This document shows, in pieces, positions 34,364 through 43,383 of a DNA stretch of 64,000 nt. The translations under genes and the position numbers were made by a program. The first letter of the stretch is position 1; each line of letters begins with the position of its first letter. Below the pieces are notes generated by a model. That model ran no database searches and was not told the origin of the DNA. It saw only the letters and a program-made list of their open reading frames with translations. The DNA is taken from the NCBI RefSeq assembly GCF_020567425.1, contig NZ_JAJCVJ010000003.1, positions 1-64,000 on the forward strand. Direction: 5' to 3'. The stretch comes from Salinirubrum litoreum. GTDB lineage: Archaea; Halobacteriota; Halobacteria; Halobacteriales; Haloferacaceae.

Positions 34364-34487
34364 GGACGGACCGCCGGCGGCCGGATTCAAAAAAACACGG
34401 GGAGCGTCTCCCGCGTGCCGGGCGCTGACACCCGACAGTGCCTTCCGGCTTCGAAACCCACTGTAGTCCCCACCGACGAGTTCGGGT

Positions 34488-35780
34488 GTGAACGGCGGGT
34501 CGGCGGTGACGACAGACGAGTCGGCGGTGGACAGCGACGCGACCACGGAACGACTGCTGGGCGGCTACACCGGCCAGATGCTCCTCGCCGTCTCGCTCGC
34601 GTGGGCCGTCCTGCAGGCCGGTCGGTTCCTCCTCTCGCCGCTGCTCCCGGCGATCATCACCGATCTGGGGATCACCGAGGCGACCGCCGGCATCGCGCTG
34701 GCGCTGTTCCAGGGCGTCTACGCCGTGACGCAGTACCCCGCCGGCGAGTACTCCGACCGGTGGTCGCGGGCGACGCTCATCGTCCCCGGACTGGCGACGC
34801 TCGTCGGCGGCTTCCTGCTGTTCGGGCTGGCCGGCGGACTCGCGGGGTTCGTCCTCGCGGCGGTCGTCACCGGCTTCGGGAAGGCGCTCTTTGCGATCCC
34901 GTCGCGGGCACTCCTCTCCGATCTGTTCGTCGAGCGACGGGGGCGAGCACTCGGCATCTACGCCGCCGGGACCGACCTCGGGGGACTGGCCGCCGCCGGT
35001 CTCGGCGTGCTGGTGTTGTCGGCCGGTGTCGCGATCCCGGCGTCCATCGCCGGCGTACCCGTGCCGGGCCCGTCGCCGACGCTCTCGTTCGATTCGTGGC
35101 GCGAGCCGTTTCTCCCGGTCGCGGTCGTGCTCGCCGGGTTGCTGGTCGTCTACGCACTGTGGACCCGCGACACGTACACGCTCGGCTCCCGGTCACTCGA
35201 CGTGGCGGGAACCCTGCGCCGACTGCTGGCGACGCCCCGCCAGCGCCGGACACTGCTCGCCTTCGGTCTGTTCTACCTGATGGTCGGCGGCTTCATCAAC
35301 TTCCTGCCGACGTATCTCGCGCAGGCGAAGTCGTTCTCACCCGGCGCGGCGAGTGCGGCCTTCGCCCTCGTCTTCGTCGTCGGTGCGGTGACGAAGCCGG
35401 TGGCAGGGGGACTCAGCGACCGCTTCTCTCGGGAGTCCATCGCGGTGGCCGGACTGCTGGTCGCGAGCGTCGCACTCGCGGGACTCGTCGTCGCCGACTC
35501 GCGACTCGCGATTCTCGGCGGCATCGTCCTCCTCGCAGTGGGCTACAAGACCGAGTTCCCCCTCGCCGACGGCGTCATCCTCGACAACGCGCCGGACGGC
35601 GACCTCGGCGCGGACCTCGGGGCGGCACGGGCGCTGTTCCTCGCGGCCAACGCGGTCGGCCCGGCGTACGTCGGCGTCGTGGCGACCTACGTGAACTACA
35701 CGGTCGCGTTCGGCGGTCTCGTGGGGTGTCTGCTCCTCGCCGCCGGACTCCTCGCGTGGGACACGGTGGGTCGGGACTGA
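34488..35780 (+). CDS. Major facilitator superfamily transporter
   Basis: 430 residues from a GTG at 34488 (GTG at 34506 also possible). Twelve TM segments in two halves. MFS features: QYPAGEYSDRWSRATLIVPG matches the loop 2-3 motif (GxxxDRxxRR-like), and a second copy occurs in the C-terminal half (KPVAGGLSDRFSRESIAVAG). The N-terminal half includes LLPAIITDLGITEATAGIALALFQGVYAV. Substrate not deducible; similarity in style to nitrate/cyanate-type or drug-efflux members is not diagnostic. It stands alone, with a polar acidic N-terminus of about 25 residues before helix 1. Confidence 0.88.
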   Translation: MNGGSAVTTDESAVDSDATTERLLGGYTGQMLLAVSLAWAVLQAGRFLLSPLLPAIITDLGITEATAGIALALFQGVYAVTQYPAGEYSDRWSRATLIVPGLATLVGGFLLFGLAGGLAGFVLAAVVTGFGKALFAIPSRALLSDLFVERRGRALGIYAAGTDLGGLAAAGLGVLVLSAGVAIPASIAGVPVPGPSPTLSFDSWREPFLPVAVVLAGLLVVYALWTRDTYTLGSRSLDVAGTLRRLLATPRQRRTLLAFGLFYLMVGGFINFLPTYLAQAKSFSPGAASAAFALVFVVGAVTKPVAGGLSDRFSRESIAVAGLLVASVALAGLVVADSRLAILGGIVLLAVGYKTEFPLADGVILDNAPDGDLGADLGAARALFLAANAVGPAYVGVVATYVNYTVAFGGLVGCLLLAAGLLAWDTVGRD

Positions 35781-35848
35781 GCGGTTCTCCCTGGCTGAGA
35801 ACGACCCCGAGCAGTCTTCGGTGTCTCTCACGAATGTCTATGTATATT

Positions 35849-37210
35849 ATGGCGACGAACACACTCACCGAGACAACGGAGGGACGCCGGGTCCGCGTCG
35901 GCGTGCTGAGCCTGCACAACAGCAAGGAGACGAAAGCGATCCTGAACGCGGTCGAGGCGCTGGGGCACCGCCCCGAGTGGCTCCGGGCCGAGAACACCGT
36001 GATCCGGATGGACGACGACGAGGTGACACTGACGCCGCCGGTCGACGTGATCGTCAATCGACTCCTGCTGTCGAACACCGAACAGCCCTCCGAGGAACTG
36101 GGACTCGCCCGGACCCTCGACGGCATCGTCCCGATGCTGAACGCGCCAGACGCGACGGCACGGGCCGGCCACAAGACCGCCGCCGCGGTCGCACTCGTCG
36201 ACGCGGGCCTCCCCGTGCCGAAGACGACCTTCGCGCTGTCGAGCGACCAGTTGACGCGTCTCCGCGAGGAGTTCGGCACCGAGGCCGTCTACAAGACCGC
36301 CATCGGGACTCACGGCGGCGGCGCGTGGAAGGTCCGGACCAGCGACCCGCTGACCGCCCGGGTCGGCAAACGCCGGGCCTTCCTGCAGGAACTCGTCGGC
36401 CGAGACGGCGAGGTCCCCCGCGACCTCCGGGTGTACGTCGTCGCGGGCGAGGTACTGGGTGCGATGGAACGCGTCGCCGTCGAGGGGGACTGGCGGACGA
36501 ACGTCGCTCGCGGGGGCCACGTCGCCGACGTGAGCGACTCGACGCCCGACGCTGTCCTCGAGATCGCGCGTCGGGCGGCGACGACGCTCGGTCTCGACTG
36601 TGCCGGCGTCGACCTGATCGAGGGTGACGACGGCTGGTACGTCCTCGAAGTGAATCCGACGGCGGGGTTCAAAGGGTTCTACCGCGCGACCGGCACCAGT
36701 CCCGCGCCGCACATCGCCCGGCAGGCCATCGAACTCGCGGGTGGGACCGTCGATCCGGATCGCGTCGAGCGACTGGCTTCGACGCTCGACGACTCGGTCC
36801 CGGCGTGTAAACCCGCGCCACAGCCAGTCAGTTCCGACGAGGTGGTCACCATCGGCTACACCGAACAGGTGGTCGTCTCAGGGACGACAGGGACGAAGAC
36901 GGTCGTGGCGAAGTCCGACTCCGGTGCGGCCTCCACGAGTATCGACCTCCAACTCGCGGCCGACATCGGTGCCGGGCCGATCCACACCGTCTCGCGCGTC
37001 CGGTCCGGGAGTTCGAAGCAGACGTCGACCCGACCCGTGGTCGATCTGGTCGTCGGCATCGGCGGGGAACAGTACACCGTCCCCGCGAACATCCAGGACC
37101 GGACGCACATGACCCACCCGCTCTTGCTGGGTCGTGACATCCTCAAGCACTACCGACTCGACGTGAGCCGGCGTGTCGAGGACCACGCCGAGGTCACCGA
37201 CGAGGAGTGA
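35849..37210 (+). CDS. RimK-type ATP-grasp ligase fused to a retropepsin-like (RimB/zinc protease) domain
   Basis: 453 residues from the ATG at 35849; in-frame ATGs at 35834 and 35840 are alternatives. Residues 1-310 are a RimK/LysX-like ATP-grasp ligase: RVGVLSLHNSKETKAIL, LNAPDATARAGHKTAAAVAL, TAIGTHGGGAWKV, RAFLQELVG and the Mg/ATP motif LIEGDDGWYVLEVNPTAGFK. These enzymes join amino acids, often glutamate, to a protein or small-molecule carboxylate. Residues about 325-445 match the retropepsin-like ATP-dependent zinc protease family (RimB): GYTEQVVVSG, AKSDSGAASTSIDLQL with a DSGA active-site motif, and LLLGRDILKHY. In bacteria ligase and protease are separate genes; here one chain may add and trim a modification. 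Confidence 0.88.
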   Translation: MATNTLTETTEGRRVRVGVLSLHNSKETKAILNAVEALGHRPEWLRAENTVIRMDDDEVTLTPPVDVIVNRLLLSNTEQPSEELGLARTLDGIVPMLNAPDATARAGHKTAAAVALVDAGLPVPKTTFALSSDQLTRLREEFGTEAVYKTAIGTHGGGAWKVRTSDPLTARVGKRRAFLQELVGRDGEVPRDLRVYVVAGEVLGAMERVAVEGDWRTNVARGGHVADVSDSTPDAVLEIARRAATTLGLDCAGVDLIEGDDGWYVLEVNPTAGFKGFYRATGTSPAPHIARQAIELAGGTVDPDRVERLASTLDDSVPACKPAPQPVSSDEVVTIGYTEQVVVSGTTGTKTVVAKSDSGAASTSIDLQLAADIGAGPIHTVSRVRSGSSKQTSTRPVVDLVVGIGGEQYTVPANIQDRTHMTHPLLLGRDILKHYRLDVSRRVEDHAEVTDEE

Positions 37211-37229
37211 GCGACGGGAGCCCGGTCGC

Positions 37230-37649
37230 TCACACGCCGGCTGAGGGGTCCGGTTCGGCGGCGAGGTACGGCAGGAAGGCGTCGGCGAGGGGCGTCAGTT
37301 CGACACGCTCCCGAGTCTCGTCGTACTCGACGACGCCGAAGTCGACGAGTTTCGGGAGGTGTGCTTGGTACAGCGAGAGTTGCACGCGCTGTCGCACCGC
37401 GCCGTCGACCGCGTGTGCGTCGGTGTCTGCCTCCAGTGCGGCGACGTGTCTCGCCAGCGCTCGGAGGCGCGCTTCCCCCTCGGCGCGCTCGTGGAGATAC
37501 CAGAGCGCGAGGCGCCGGCGACGTGCCTGGAGGACGTCGAACAGGTCGTCTCGCGTCAGCGAGTCGGTCGGCGCCGTCGGGGAGCGGTCCCGGAGACCGC
37601 CTTCCGAACCGTACGCGCTCGGGTCGTCGTTTGTGGTTGGTCCCGTCAT
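37230..37649 (-). CDS. DUF7344-like winged-helix regulator
   Basis: 139 residues from the ATG at 37647-37649, preceded by GGAGGT a few nt upstream and by a CATATAT box (37677-37683). After a disordered Asp/Ser/Pro-rich N-terminus (1-35) comes a DUF7344-like winged helix: DDLFDVLQARRRRLALWYLHE, then a helix pair (ARLRALARHVAALEA), QRVQLSLYQAHLPKLVDFGVVEYDE and a short tail. The pattern LYQAHLPKL..GVVEYD is diagnostic of this haloarchaeal family of putative DNA-binding proteins. Targets unknown. Convergent with the RimK-fusion gene, 19 nt apart. Confidence 0.85.
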   Translation of the reverse strand: MTGPTTNDDPSAYGSEGGLRDRSPTAPTDSLTRDDLFDVLQARRRRLALWYLHERAEGEARLRALARHVAALEADTDAHAVDGAVRQRVQLSLYQAHLPKLVDFGVVEYDETRERVELTPLADAFLPYLAAEPDPSAGV

Positions 37650-37976
37650 CGTACCTCCACGATGGATCTTCGCCGGCATATATCGGCCCGAGCGTTTCAG
37701 CCGTTTCGACCGGGTGAAACTGTTTCACCGCCGGATCGAGGTCCAGAATCGACGCCGCACCCGGCGAGACCGACGGTGATACCACGCTCCGAGAGACGAG
37801 ACGACGCGAGCGACCGGCGACACAGCGCTCTGCAGGGTGAGACTACGAGTATCGGCCTGTGACACACGCCCTGCGGGTTGAGAGCACGCGAAGCGACCGG
37901 CGGCACCGCTGACGGTTCCGGACCGCTGGCATCGACCCGGGAGCCAGCCGGCGTCGTCCCGCGACCTCGCGTCGAG
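37650..37976. other. 327-nt gap with a weak direct repeat
   Basis: Holds the DUF7344-gene promoter (CATATAT at 37677-37683). A sequence like ACGCGAGCGACCGGCGACAC (about 37805) recurs imperfectly near 37888. I see no gene. Confidence 0.35.
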
Positions 37977-39851
37977 TCAGCCCGGACTGGGATCTCGGGG
38001 TCGCTGCCCGCGATCGGTTCGTGTGGTCGTGATCGCTGGCTCGTGGCCCGCCAGACAGATCAGGTTCTCCCGACCGAGACGTATCTTGGTGATCTCGTTG
38101 TCGTCGGCCATCCGGCTCAAGAGCCGACTCACCTTCGCCTTCGACCAGTCGCTGTGTTCGACGATCACACCCTGTTTCACGCGGCCGCCTTCTGCGGTGA
38201 GCATCCCGACGACGAGTCGGTCGTCCTCGACGCCGGGGTCGGCGGCCGACACGACCGCCTCGGCCGAGTCCGCCTCGCCCCACCGCTCGTCGGGAGACGC
38301 CGTGGCGTCGTCGGCACCGGTCGCCGCTGACCGCCGGTCTGTCTCGGCCGGGAAGTCTGCCGCGTGGTCGCCGGCGGTCGTGAGACCGACCGCCACGGTC
38401 GAGACGGCTGCCCGGAGTCGCCGCCCCGCGTCGGCGACGCCGCAGACGGCGCGGTGGCGCAGGTGGACGACGAGGACACTGTGCCGAACCTGGCCGGCGA
38501 CCTCCCGGCTCTGGTCGACGACGACCCGCCCGTAGCCGACGAGTAGCCGACCGTAGCCCGCGACAGTCCGACCGTCGTCGACGACGCGTTCGAGTGTCCC
38601 GAGTGCAGAGCCGACGAGGTGGGTCAGTGCTCCGAGCGCACCGGCGGCGAGCGCCCGACCGCGTCCAGACAGCCCTGCACAGAGGAGCACCGCGAGCAGG
38701 GCGGAGAGACCCCCGCCCGGGAGCGTCGTGGTCTCGGTCGGATCAGTTCCGAGGGCGGTCTCCACCCGGTCGCCGAGGAGGTCGCCGTCGGTGTTGCCCG
38801 CGAGTGGGTCCGTGCCGAGTTCCCGTTCCGTCGCGTCGTTCAGTCCGTCGCCGTCGGTGTCTGCGACGAGTGGGTCGGTCCCGGCGAGTCGCTCTCGCTC
38901 GTCGCCGAGTCCGTCGCCGTCGGTGTCGGCCGCCGTCGGCGAGGTGCCTGCGGTGAACTCGGCCCCGTCGGCGAGTCCGTCGCCGTCGGTGTCGACGACG
39001 GTCGGGTCCGTTCCGAACAGGGACTCGCTCCCGTCGTCGAGTCCGTCACCGTCGGTGTCGGCGACCGTCGGGGAACTCTCGCCGTACAGTTCTCGCTCGT
39101 CGTCGAGTCCGTCGCCGTCGGTGTCGACGGACAGTGGGTCGGTCCCCTCGGCCAGTTCGGTCGCGTCGTTCAGTCCGTCGCCGTCGGTGTCTGCGACGGT
39201 GGGGTCGGTCCCGAGTTCGACCTCGCGGCCGTCCGCGATGCCGTCGCCGTCGGTGTCGGCCGTCGTCGGCGAGGTGTCGGTCTCCCGTGGGTCCGGTAGC
39301 CCGTCGCTGTCGCTGTCGCTCGCCCAGAGGTGCGTCCCGGCTTCGTGTTCCTCGGCGTTCGTGAGGCCGTCGCCGTCGAGGTCGCCCGTGCGGGGAACCG
39401 ACACCACGGTCAGCGACTCGGTGGCGAGCGTCTCGCCGGAGGACGGGTTCTGGATCGACACCGTGAGGTCTGTCGGCCCGTCGCCGCCGAGTTTGAGGTC
39501 GGCCGTGACGCGGTCGGAGTCGGGACCGATCCGGATACACGACCCCGGTCCGCCGGTGTTGAAGCAGACGGTGCGTTCTCTCTCGACGGAGAGGTGGACG
39601 ACGATACCGTAGCTGTCCACCGTCTCTCCCGAGTCCGTCCGTTCCCAGACGTAGACGGTGTCTATCTCCGTTCCGGCGCTGTGGTCGAACGACACCGACT
39701 CGATCTGTGCCGTCGGCACGCCCGACGACTCCGAGGAGTCGACGCCGCCGACGCTCCCCGAATCCGCCGAGGCGACCGCGCCTGCGCCGGCGACCACTAC
39801 GATCACGAGTAGGACGGTGACCCCCGTCCGTGAGAGACGGCTCTGGTGCAT
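37977..39851 (-). CDS. Membrane-anchored winged-helix protein with extracellular TSP3 calcium repeats
   Basis: 624 residues from the ATG at 39849-39851, with a TATA box 28 nt upstream (39876-39883). Signal or anchor helix at about 10-29; an extracellular beta domain (45-150); then about ten TSP3-type loops (DLDGDG, DSDSDG, seven DTDGDG and a degenerate NTDGD) at about 155-370. These bind calcium in known proteins. A hydrophobic segment (about 375-425, LSALLAVLLCAGL) crosses the membrane. The cytoplasmic end has a winged helix at about 545-605 (MLTAEGGRVKQGVIVEHSDW, KAKVSRLLSRM, ITKIRLGRENLICL) of the haloarchaeal DUF7343 type. It looks like a one-protein membrane sensor and transcription regulator. 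Confidence 0.88.
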   Translation of the reverse strand: MHQSRLSRTGVTVLLVIVVVAGAGAVASADSGSVGGVDSSESSGVPTAQIESVSFDHSAGTEIDTVYVWERTDSGETVDSYGIVVHLSVERERTVCFNTGGPGSCIRIGPDSDRVTADLKLGGDGPTDLTVSIQNPSSGETLATESLTVVSVPRTGDLDGDGLTNAEEHEAGTHLWASDSDSDGLPDPRETDTSPTTADTDGDGIADGREVELGTDPTVADTDGDGLNDATELAEGTDPLSVDTDGDGLDDERELYGESSPTVADTDGDGLDDGSESLFGTDPTVVDTDGDGLADGAEFTAGTSPTAADTDGDGLGDERERLAGTDPLVADTDGDGLNDATERELGTDPLAGNTDGDLLGDRVETALGTDPTETTTLPGGGLSALLAVLLCAGLSGRGRALAAGALGALTHLVGSALGTLERVVDDGRTVAGYGRLLVGYGRVVVDQSREVAGQVRHSVLVVHLRHRAVCGVADAGRRLRAAVSTVAVGLTTAGDHAADFPAETDRRSAATGADDATASPDERWGEADSAEAVVSAADPGVEDDRLVVGMLTAEGGRVKQGVIVEHSDWSKAKVSRLLSRMADDNEITKIRLGRENLICLAGHEPAITTTRTDRGQRPRDPSPG

Positions 39852-39875
39852 TCGTTTGTACGAGATAAGACTGAA

Positions 39876-39883
39876 TTATATAC
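39876..39883 (-). promoter_or_regulatory. TATA box of the TSP3/winged-helix gene
   Basis: TTATATAC on the plus strand, GTATATAA toward the gene, centred 28 nt before the ATG at 39851. One of the strongest TATA boxes in the window. Confidence 0.65.
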
Positions 39884-40011
39884 TTTTCGTCGCTTCTTGT
39901 CGAAGATAACTAACCATCTGTAGCAGTAATCGAAACGTAGTTGGTACGTATCCTGTTACTACAGTCGGCTCGGGGCGGAGCCGTTTTGTCGCTCGCGTGC
40001 CGTGGATCGGT

Positions 40012-40194
40012 ATGCTCGGTCTCCGCTACGTCGCCTGCGAGGAGTGCGGTCGTGTCACCGCCACGGCCGTCTCGGACGCCGACCCCGTCTGTGGTCGGTG
40101 TGAGAGTGTGGCGGTCAGGACCCTCGACGGCGACACGGACGCAGACAGCGACGGCGGCGTGACGTACTTCGCGTCGTCGATGCGTGTGGAGTGA
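40012..40194 (+). CDS. Small zinc-ribbon protein
   Basis: 60 residues from the ATG at 40012; a GTG at 39997 would add five. Two Cys pairs, CEEC (about residues 9-12) and CGRC (about 27-30), form a zinc-ribbon knuckle, followed by an acidic linker (DGDTDADSDGG) and a short C-terminal strand. Haloarchaea encode many such short zinc-finger proteins, some affecting biofilm or motility; the role of this one is unknown. It stands alone between a divergent regulator gene and the exchanger gene. Confidence 0.7.
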   Translation: MLGLRYVACEECGRVTATAVSDADPVCGRCESVAVRTLDGDTDADSDGGVTYFASSMRVE

Positions 40195-40280
40195 GGCGAC
40201 GGCCGACCGGTGAGACGCGTCGGTCGGGACGGCACGACGTATCGGAGCTTTCATTCTCCGGCCCGTGTCACACCCGGACG

Positions 40281-41318
40281 ATGGTCCTCTCGCTGTTCGC
40301 GTCTGCGTCGCCGGCCGTGAACGTCCTGTTGATCGTCGTCGCCACCGCCGTCATCTGGATCGGAAGTGGCTGGCTGGAGGCGTCGGCGGAGGACCTCTCC
40401 GCGTACTACGGCCTGCCGGCGGTCGTGCAGGGCTCGGTGGTCGTCGCGGTCGGCTCCAGTTTTCCGGAGTTCACCAGCGTCGTCTTCACCGCACTCGACG
40501 GCGCGTTCAACATGGGCGTCGGTGCCATCGTCGGCTCTGCCATCTTCAACATCCTCGTGATCCCCGGACTGTCTGGGCTGGCGGCCGCCGACGAACTGGA
40601 GGCCAACCGGACGATCGTCTACAAGGAGGCGCAGTTCTACATGCTCGCGGTCTCGGGACTCGTCATCACCTTCGCGCTCGCGGTCATCTACGACCCGGTG
40701 ACCGGCACCGGGTCGCTCGCGGGCGAGATCGGGCGTCCGCTCGCACTGATTCCGCTGGGGCTGTACGGGCTCTACTTGTTCATCCAGTGGCAGGACGTGA
40801 GTGACTACGAGGTCGAGGAACCGCCGAGCGACATCCCGGTCGGGCGGGAGTGGGGTCGGCTTCTCGCCGGTCTGCTCTTGATCCTCGTCGGCGTCGAACA
40901 GTTGGTCGGTAGCGTCGAGTCGCTGAACGCCACGTTCGGGATTCCGGAGTTCCTCGCGGGCGTGACGATAATCGCCGCCGCGACGAGTCTGCCGGACACG
41001 CTGGTCAGCGTCCGGGCGGCCCGCGACGGGAACGCCACGACGAGTCTCGGCAACGTCTTCGGCTCTAACACCTTCGACCTTCTCGTCGCCATCCCGGTCG
41101 GCGTGCTCATCGTCGGTGCGGTCACCATCGACTTCGGCGTCGCGGTCCCGATGATGGGTGTCCTGACGGCGGCGACCGTGATCCTGTTCGGCCTCCTCCG
41201 GACCGACCTTTCGCTGACGACGCCCGAGTCGGTGAGTCTGCTCGTCCTCTACACCGTCTTCGTCGTCTGGGTCGTCGCCGAGACGGTCGGGGTCGTCCAG
41301 ATACTTCCCGGTGGGTGA
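40281..41318 (+). CDS. Ca2+/cation exchanger of the CaCA family
   Basis: 345 residues from the ATG at 40281. Ten or eleven TM helices with the two antiparallel alpha-repeats that form the ion site: VAVGSSFPEFTSVVFTAL with GAIVGSAIFNILVI (about 58-100), and IAAATSLPDTLVSVRAARDG with LGNVFGSNTFDLLVAI (about 230-275). In the family these exchange Ca2+ for Na+ or H+ across the cytoplasmic membrane. The second repeat has Asp (SLPDT) where many members have Glu, which is a common variant. A short cytoplasmic loop (about 170-190) separates the halves. Apparently monocistronic. Confidence 0.93.
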   Translation: MVLSLFASASPAVNVLLIVVATAVIWIGSGWLEASAEDLSAYYGLPAVVQGSVVVAVGSSFPEFTSVVFTALDGAFNMGVGAIVGSAIFNILVIPGLSGLAAADELEANRTIVYKEAQFYMLAVSGLVITFALAVIYDPVTGTGSLAGEIGRPLALIPLGLYGLYLFIQWQDVSDYEVEEPPSDIPVGREWGRLLAGLLLILVGVEQLVGSVESLNATFGIPEFLAGVTIIAAATSLPDTLVSVRAARDGNATTSLGNVFGSNTFDLLVAIPVGVLIVGAVTIDFGVAVPMMGVLTAATVILFGLLRTDLSLTTPESVSLLVLYTVFVVWVVAETVGVVQILPGG

Positions 41319-41365
41319 GTCGGCCGGTCCGCGTCGAGCAGCCGTACCGTGGCCGAGGACCGCGG

Positions 41366-42313
41366 TCAGTCCTCGCCCGTCACGCCTTCTGGCGACCCGC
41401 GTGCTGTGCGGCCCCGCCGGCGTACTCGTCGTGCGTACAACCCGGCGCCGGAGACACCGATCACGAGCAACACGACCAGCCACGTCAGCAGCGCGTGTGA
41501 GACGTAAGTCCCCGACAACAGCGACCAGTTCACCGTGTCACCGATCAGTACCACGTCCAGGTCCAGCGGGACTCGCCCGGTGGTAGAGTTGTCGGCCCCG
41601 TGCATCAGCATCGCCAGCAGGGCGCTCCCGCCCGACCCGTTGAACACCCACGCCAACAGGACGGAGAAGGCGACGATGCCCGTGAAGTACGAGAGGATCA
41701 GCACCGCCGGCCAGTCCGCCCGAATGCCACCGGGGAGCACGAACTGCGGGAGGTGCCACAGTCCCCAGAAGACGCCGACGATCACCGCCGCGCCGAACGC
41801 GCCGTACCGCGCCTGCAGTTCTGGCTGGGCGAACCCGCGCCAGCCGAGTTCCTCCTGGCCGCCGCCGATCAGCGTCCCGAGGACGATGCCGATACCGATA
41901 CTGACCGGATCGAACGCGAAGGCGGTCCAGTCGATCGGATCACCGAGCAGCCACCCGACCACGCCGCTGGCGTACGCGATCAGGAACGGGACGGCGATGG
42001 CGACGACGTACCACGCCGGGTGGACCCGCCAGCGTAGGACGTCTCGGAGCCAGCCCCGGACACTCTCGCCGGACGCCCGGAGGACGACGACCGCGGAGAT
42101 AGCCGGCGCGAGTGGGCCGAGAAAGCCGCCGATGAACCACCAGGTCCACGACGGCTCGAGACCCAGCAGGAGGATCACGCCCTCCAACCCCCACGCGATG
42201 GCGTAGGCGAACAGAAAGAAGGCGGCGATGCGGTGCCGGGCGATCCAGTTGGTGGTGGGGGTGTCTCCGCCGGTGCCCGCGGGACTCTCACCACTCTCGC
42301 TGACGGTGTTCAT
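41366..42313 (-). CDS. CPBP-family intramembrane glutamic endopeptidase
   Basis: 315 residues from the ATG at 42311-42313 (ATG at 42352 possible). About eight TM helices. Motifs: GGGQEELGWRGFAQPELQ (EExxxR, about 165), WGLWHLPQFVLPGG (about 200) and LMHGADNSTTG (third motif, His-based). It is paralogous to the protease encoded at 15787-16683. The membrane topology places the Glu and His near the cytoplasmic face in characterised relatives. Substrate unknown. The C-terminal tail is basic (RRVRRRGRTARG). No obvious partner gene. Confidence 0.9.
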   Translation of the reverse strand: MNTVSESGESPAGTGGDTPTTNWIARHRIAAFFLFAYAIAWGLEGVILLLGLEPSWTWWFIGGFLGPLAPAISAVVVLRASGESVRGWLRDVLRWRVHPAWYVVAIAVPFLIAYASGVVGWLLGDPIDWTAFAFDPVSIGIGIVLGTLIGGGQEELGWRGFAQPELQARYGAFGAAVIVGVFWGLWHLPQFVLPGGIRADWPAVLILSYFTGIVAFSVLLAWVFNGSGGSALLAMLMHGADNSTTGRVPLDLDVVLIGDTVNWSLLSGTYVSHALLTWLVVLLVIGVSGAGLYARRVRRRGRTARGSPEGVTGED

Positions 42314-42477
42314 GACGACTATCGGTCCGGTGAGTGGGTAGCTGACGAGCATGATTCTCGGGGCGTGGGGACGACTGGCGTCGGCTCTGGGCCGAGTCGA
42401 GACGACCACTCCCACCCCGTGAGAACCAGCGCACTCGACACCCTCGCCGGGAACGTCTCTCCGAGTGGTGAGCCCAG

Positions 42478-43335
42478 ATGACCTCGACGACAGTTCCCCG
42501 GTGGCAACGCGGTTCGACAGTCCTGCTCGCACTTCTGACGACGGCCGTCGTGCTGCTCGGCTTCGCCCGCCCCGACCGCTACCCGCCCGCGATCCGGACA
42601 CAACTGGTCGTGCAAGACGTGCTGGTACTCGTCGTGGGCGTCCCGGCGCTCCTGCTCGGCGTCTGGTACGCGGCGCGGGGGTCCACCGCCGGGCGCGTCG
42701 TCTGGCTCGGCGCACTGGCCTACGCGGCGTACGTCTGGCTCTCGACCGGCCTGCAGGTCCCGTTCACTCGGTTCTTCCTCGCGTACGCGGGACTGTTCGC
42801 GCTCTCGCTGTTCACGCTGATCGGGGGTGTGCTGGCGACCGACCCCGAAGCCCTGCGCTCGGCACTCGAAGATCGCCTGCCGGACCGACTGTACGCCGGC
42901 GCACTGGCCGTCATCGCGGGCGGACTCGCCACGCTGTGGCTGGCCGAACTGGTGCCGGCGACGATCAGTGCGACACCCCCGGCACTGGCCGCCGAGACCG
43001 GCCCGCAGGCGCTCGTCTCGCACTTCCTCGATCTGACGCTCGTCGTGCCGGGACTGGCGATCACGGCCGGGTTGCTCTGGCGAAAGCGGCCGTGGGGGTA
43101 CACACTGGCCGGTGTCGGCGTCGTCTTCGGCGCGTTGCTCGCGCCGACGATCACCGGCGCGACCGTCGCACTGCTGTTCGTCGGGAGCGTGACCGTCCCG
43201 GCCGTGGCCGTCGTCTTCACCGTCCTGCCAGCAGTGCTGGCGGTCGCGCTGGCTGTCGGCTATCTCAGATCTCTGGCGGGTGGGGGACACGACCCGGCCG
43301 ACCGCCCGGCCGGTGCCACCGACGCCCCCCGGTAA
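42478..43335 (+). CDS. Multi-pass membrane protein of unknown function
   Basis: 285 residues from the ATG at 42478. Eight or so TM helices, for example at about 12-30, 45-65, 72-90, 95-118, 138-160, 185-205, 212-230 and 235-262. The lumenal and cytoplasmic loops are short; TGLQVPFTRFFLAYAGLFALSLF and the polar C-terminal tail (GGGHDPADRPAGATDAPR) are the only distinctive parts. No transport or enzyme motif recognised. It ends 48 nt before the dioxygenase gene and may be transcribed with it. Confidence 0.65.
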   Translation: MTSTTVPRWQRGSTVLLALLTTAVVLLGFARPDRYPPAIRTQLVVQDVLVLVVGVPALLLGVWYAARGSTAGRVVWLGALAYAAYVWLSTGLQVPFTRFFLAYAGLFALSLFTLIGGVLATDPEALRSALEDRLPDRLYAGALAVIAGGLATLWLAELVPATISATPPALAAETGPQALVSHFLDLTLVVPGLAITAGLLWRKRPWGYTLAGVGVVFGALLAPTITGATVALLFVGSVTVPAVAVVFTVLPAVLAVALAVGYLRSLAGGGHDPADRPAGATDAPR

Positions 43336-43383
43336 CACTCGTGTCCGCGCAGGCTCAAGTTCTTGCGACGCCTACTGCTGTCC

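Noticed and set aside
37805-37912. Imperfect direct repeat ACGCGAGCGACCGGCG in the gap upstream of the TSP3 gene end
   Set aside because: Only about 20 nt match imperfectly in two copies; too short and degenerate to call a functional repeat or attachment site in GC-rich DNA.
38740-39380. Possible CRISPR-like or tandem DNA repeat in the TSP3 region
   Set aside because: The periodicity follows from DxDxDG codons; units differ in length and sequence and are in frame, so it is a protein repeat, not a CRISPR array.
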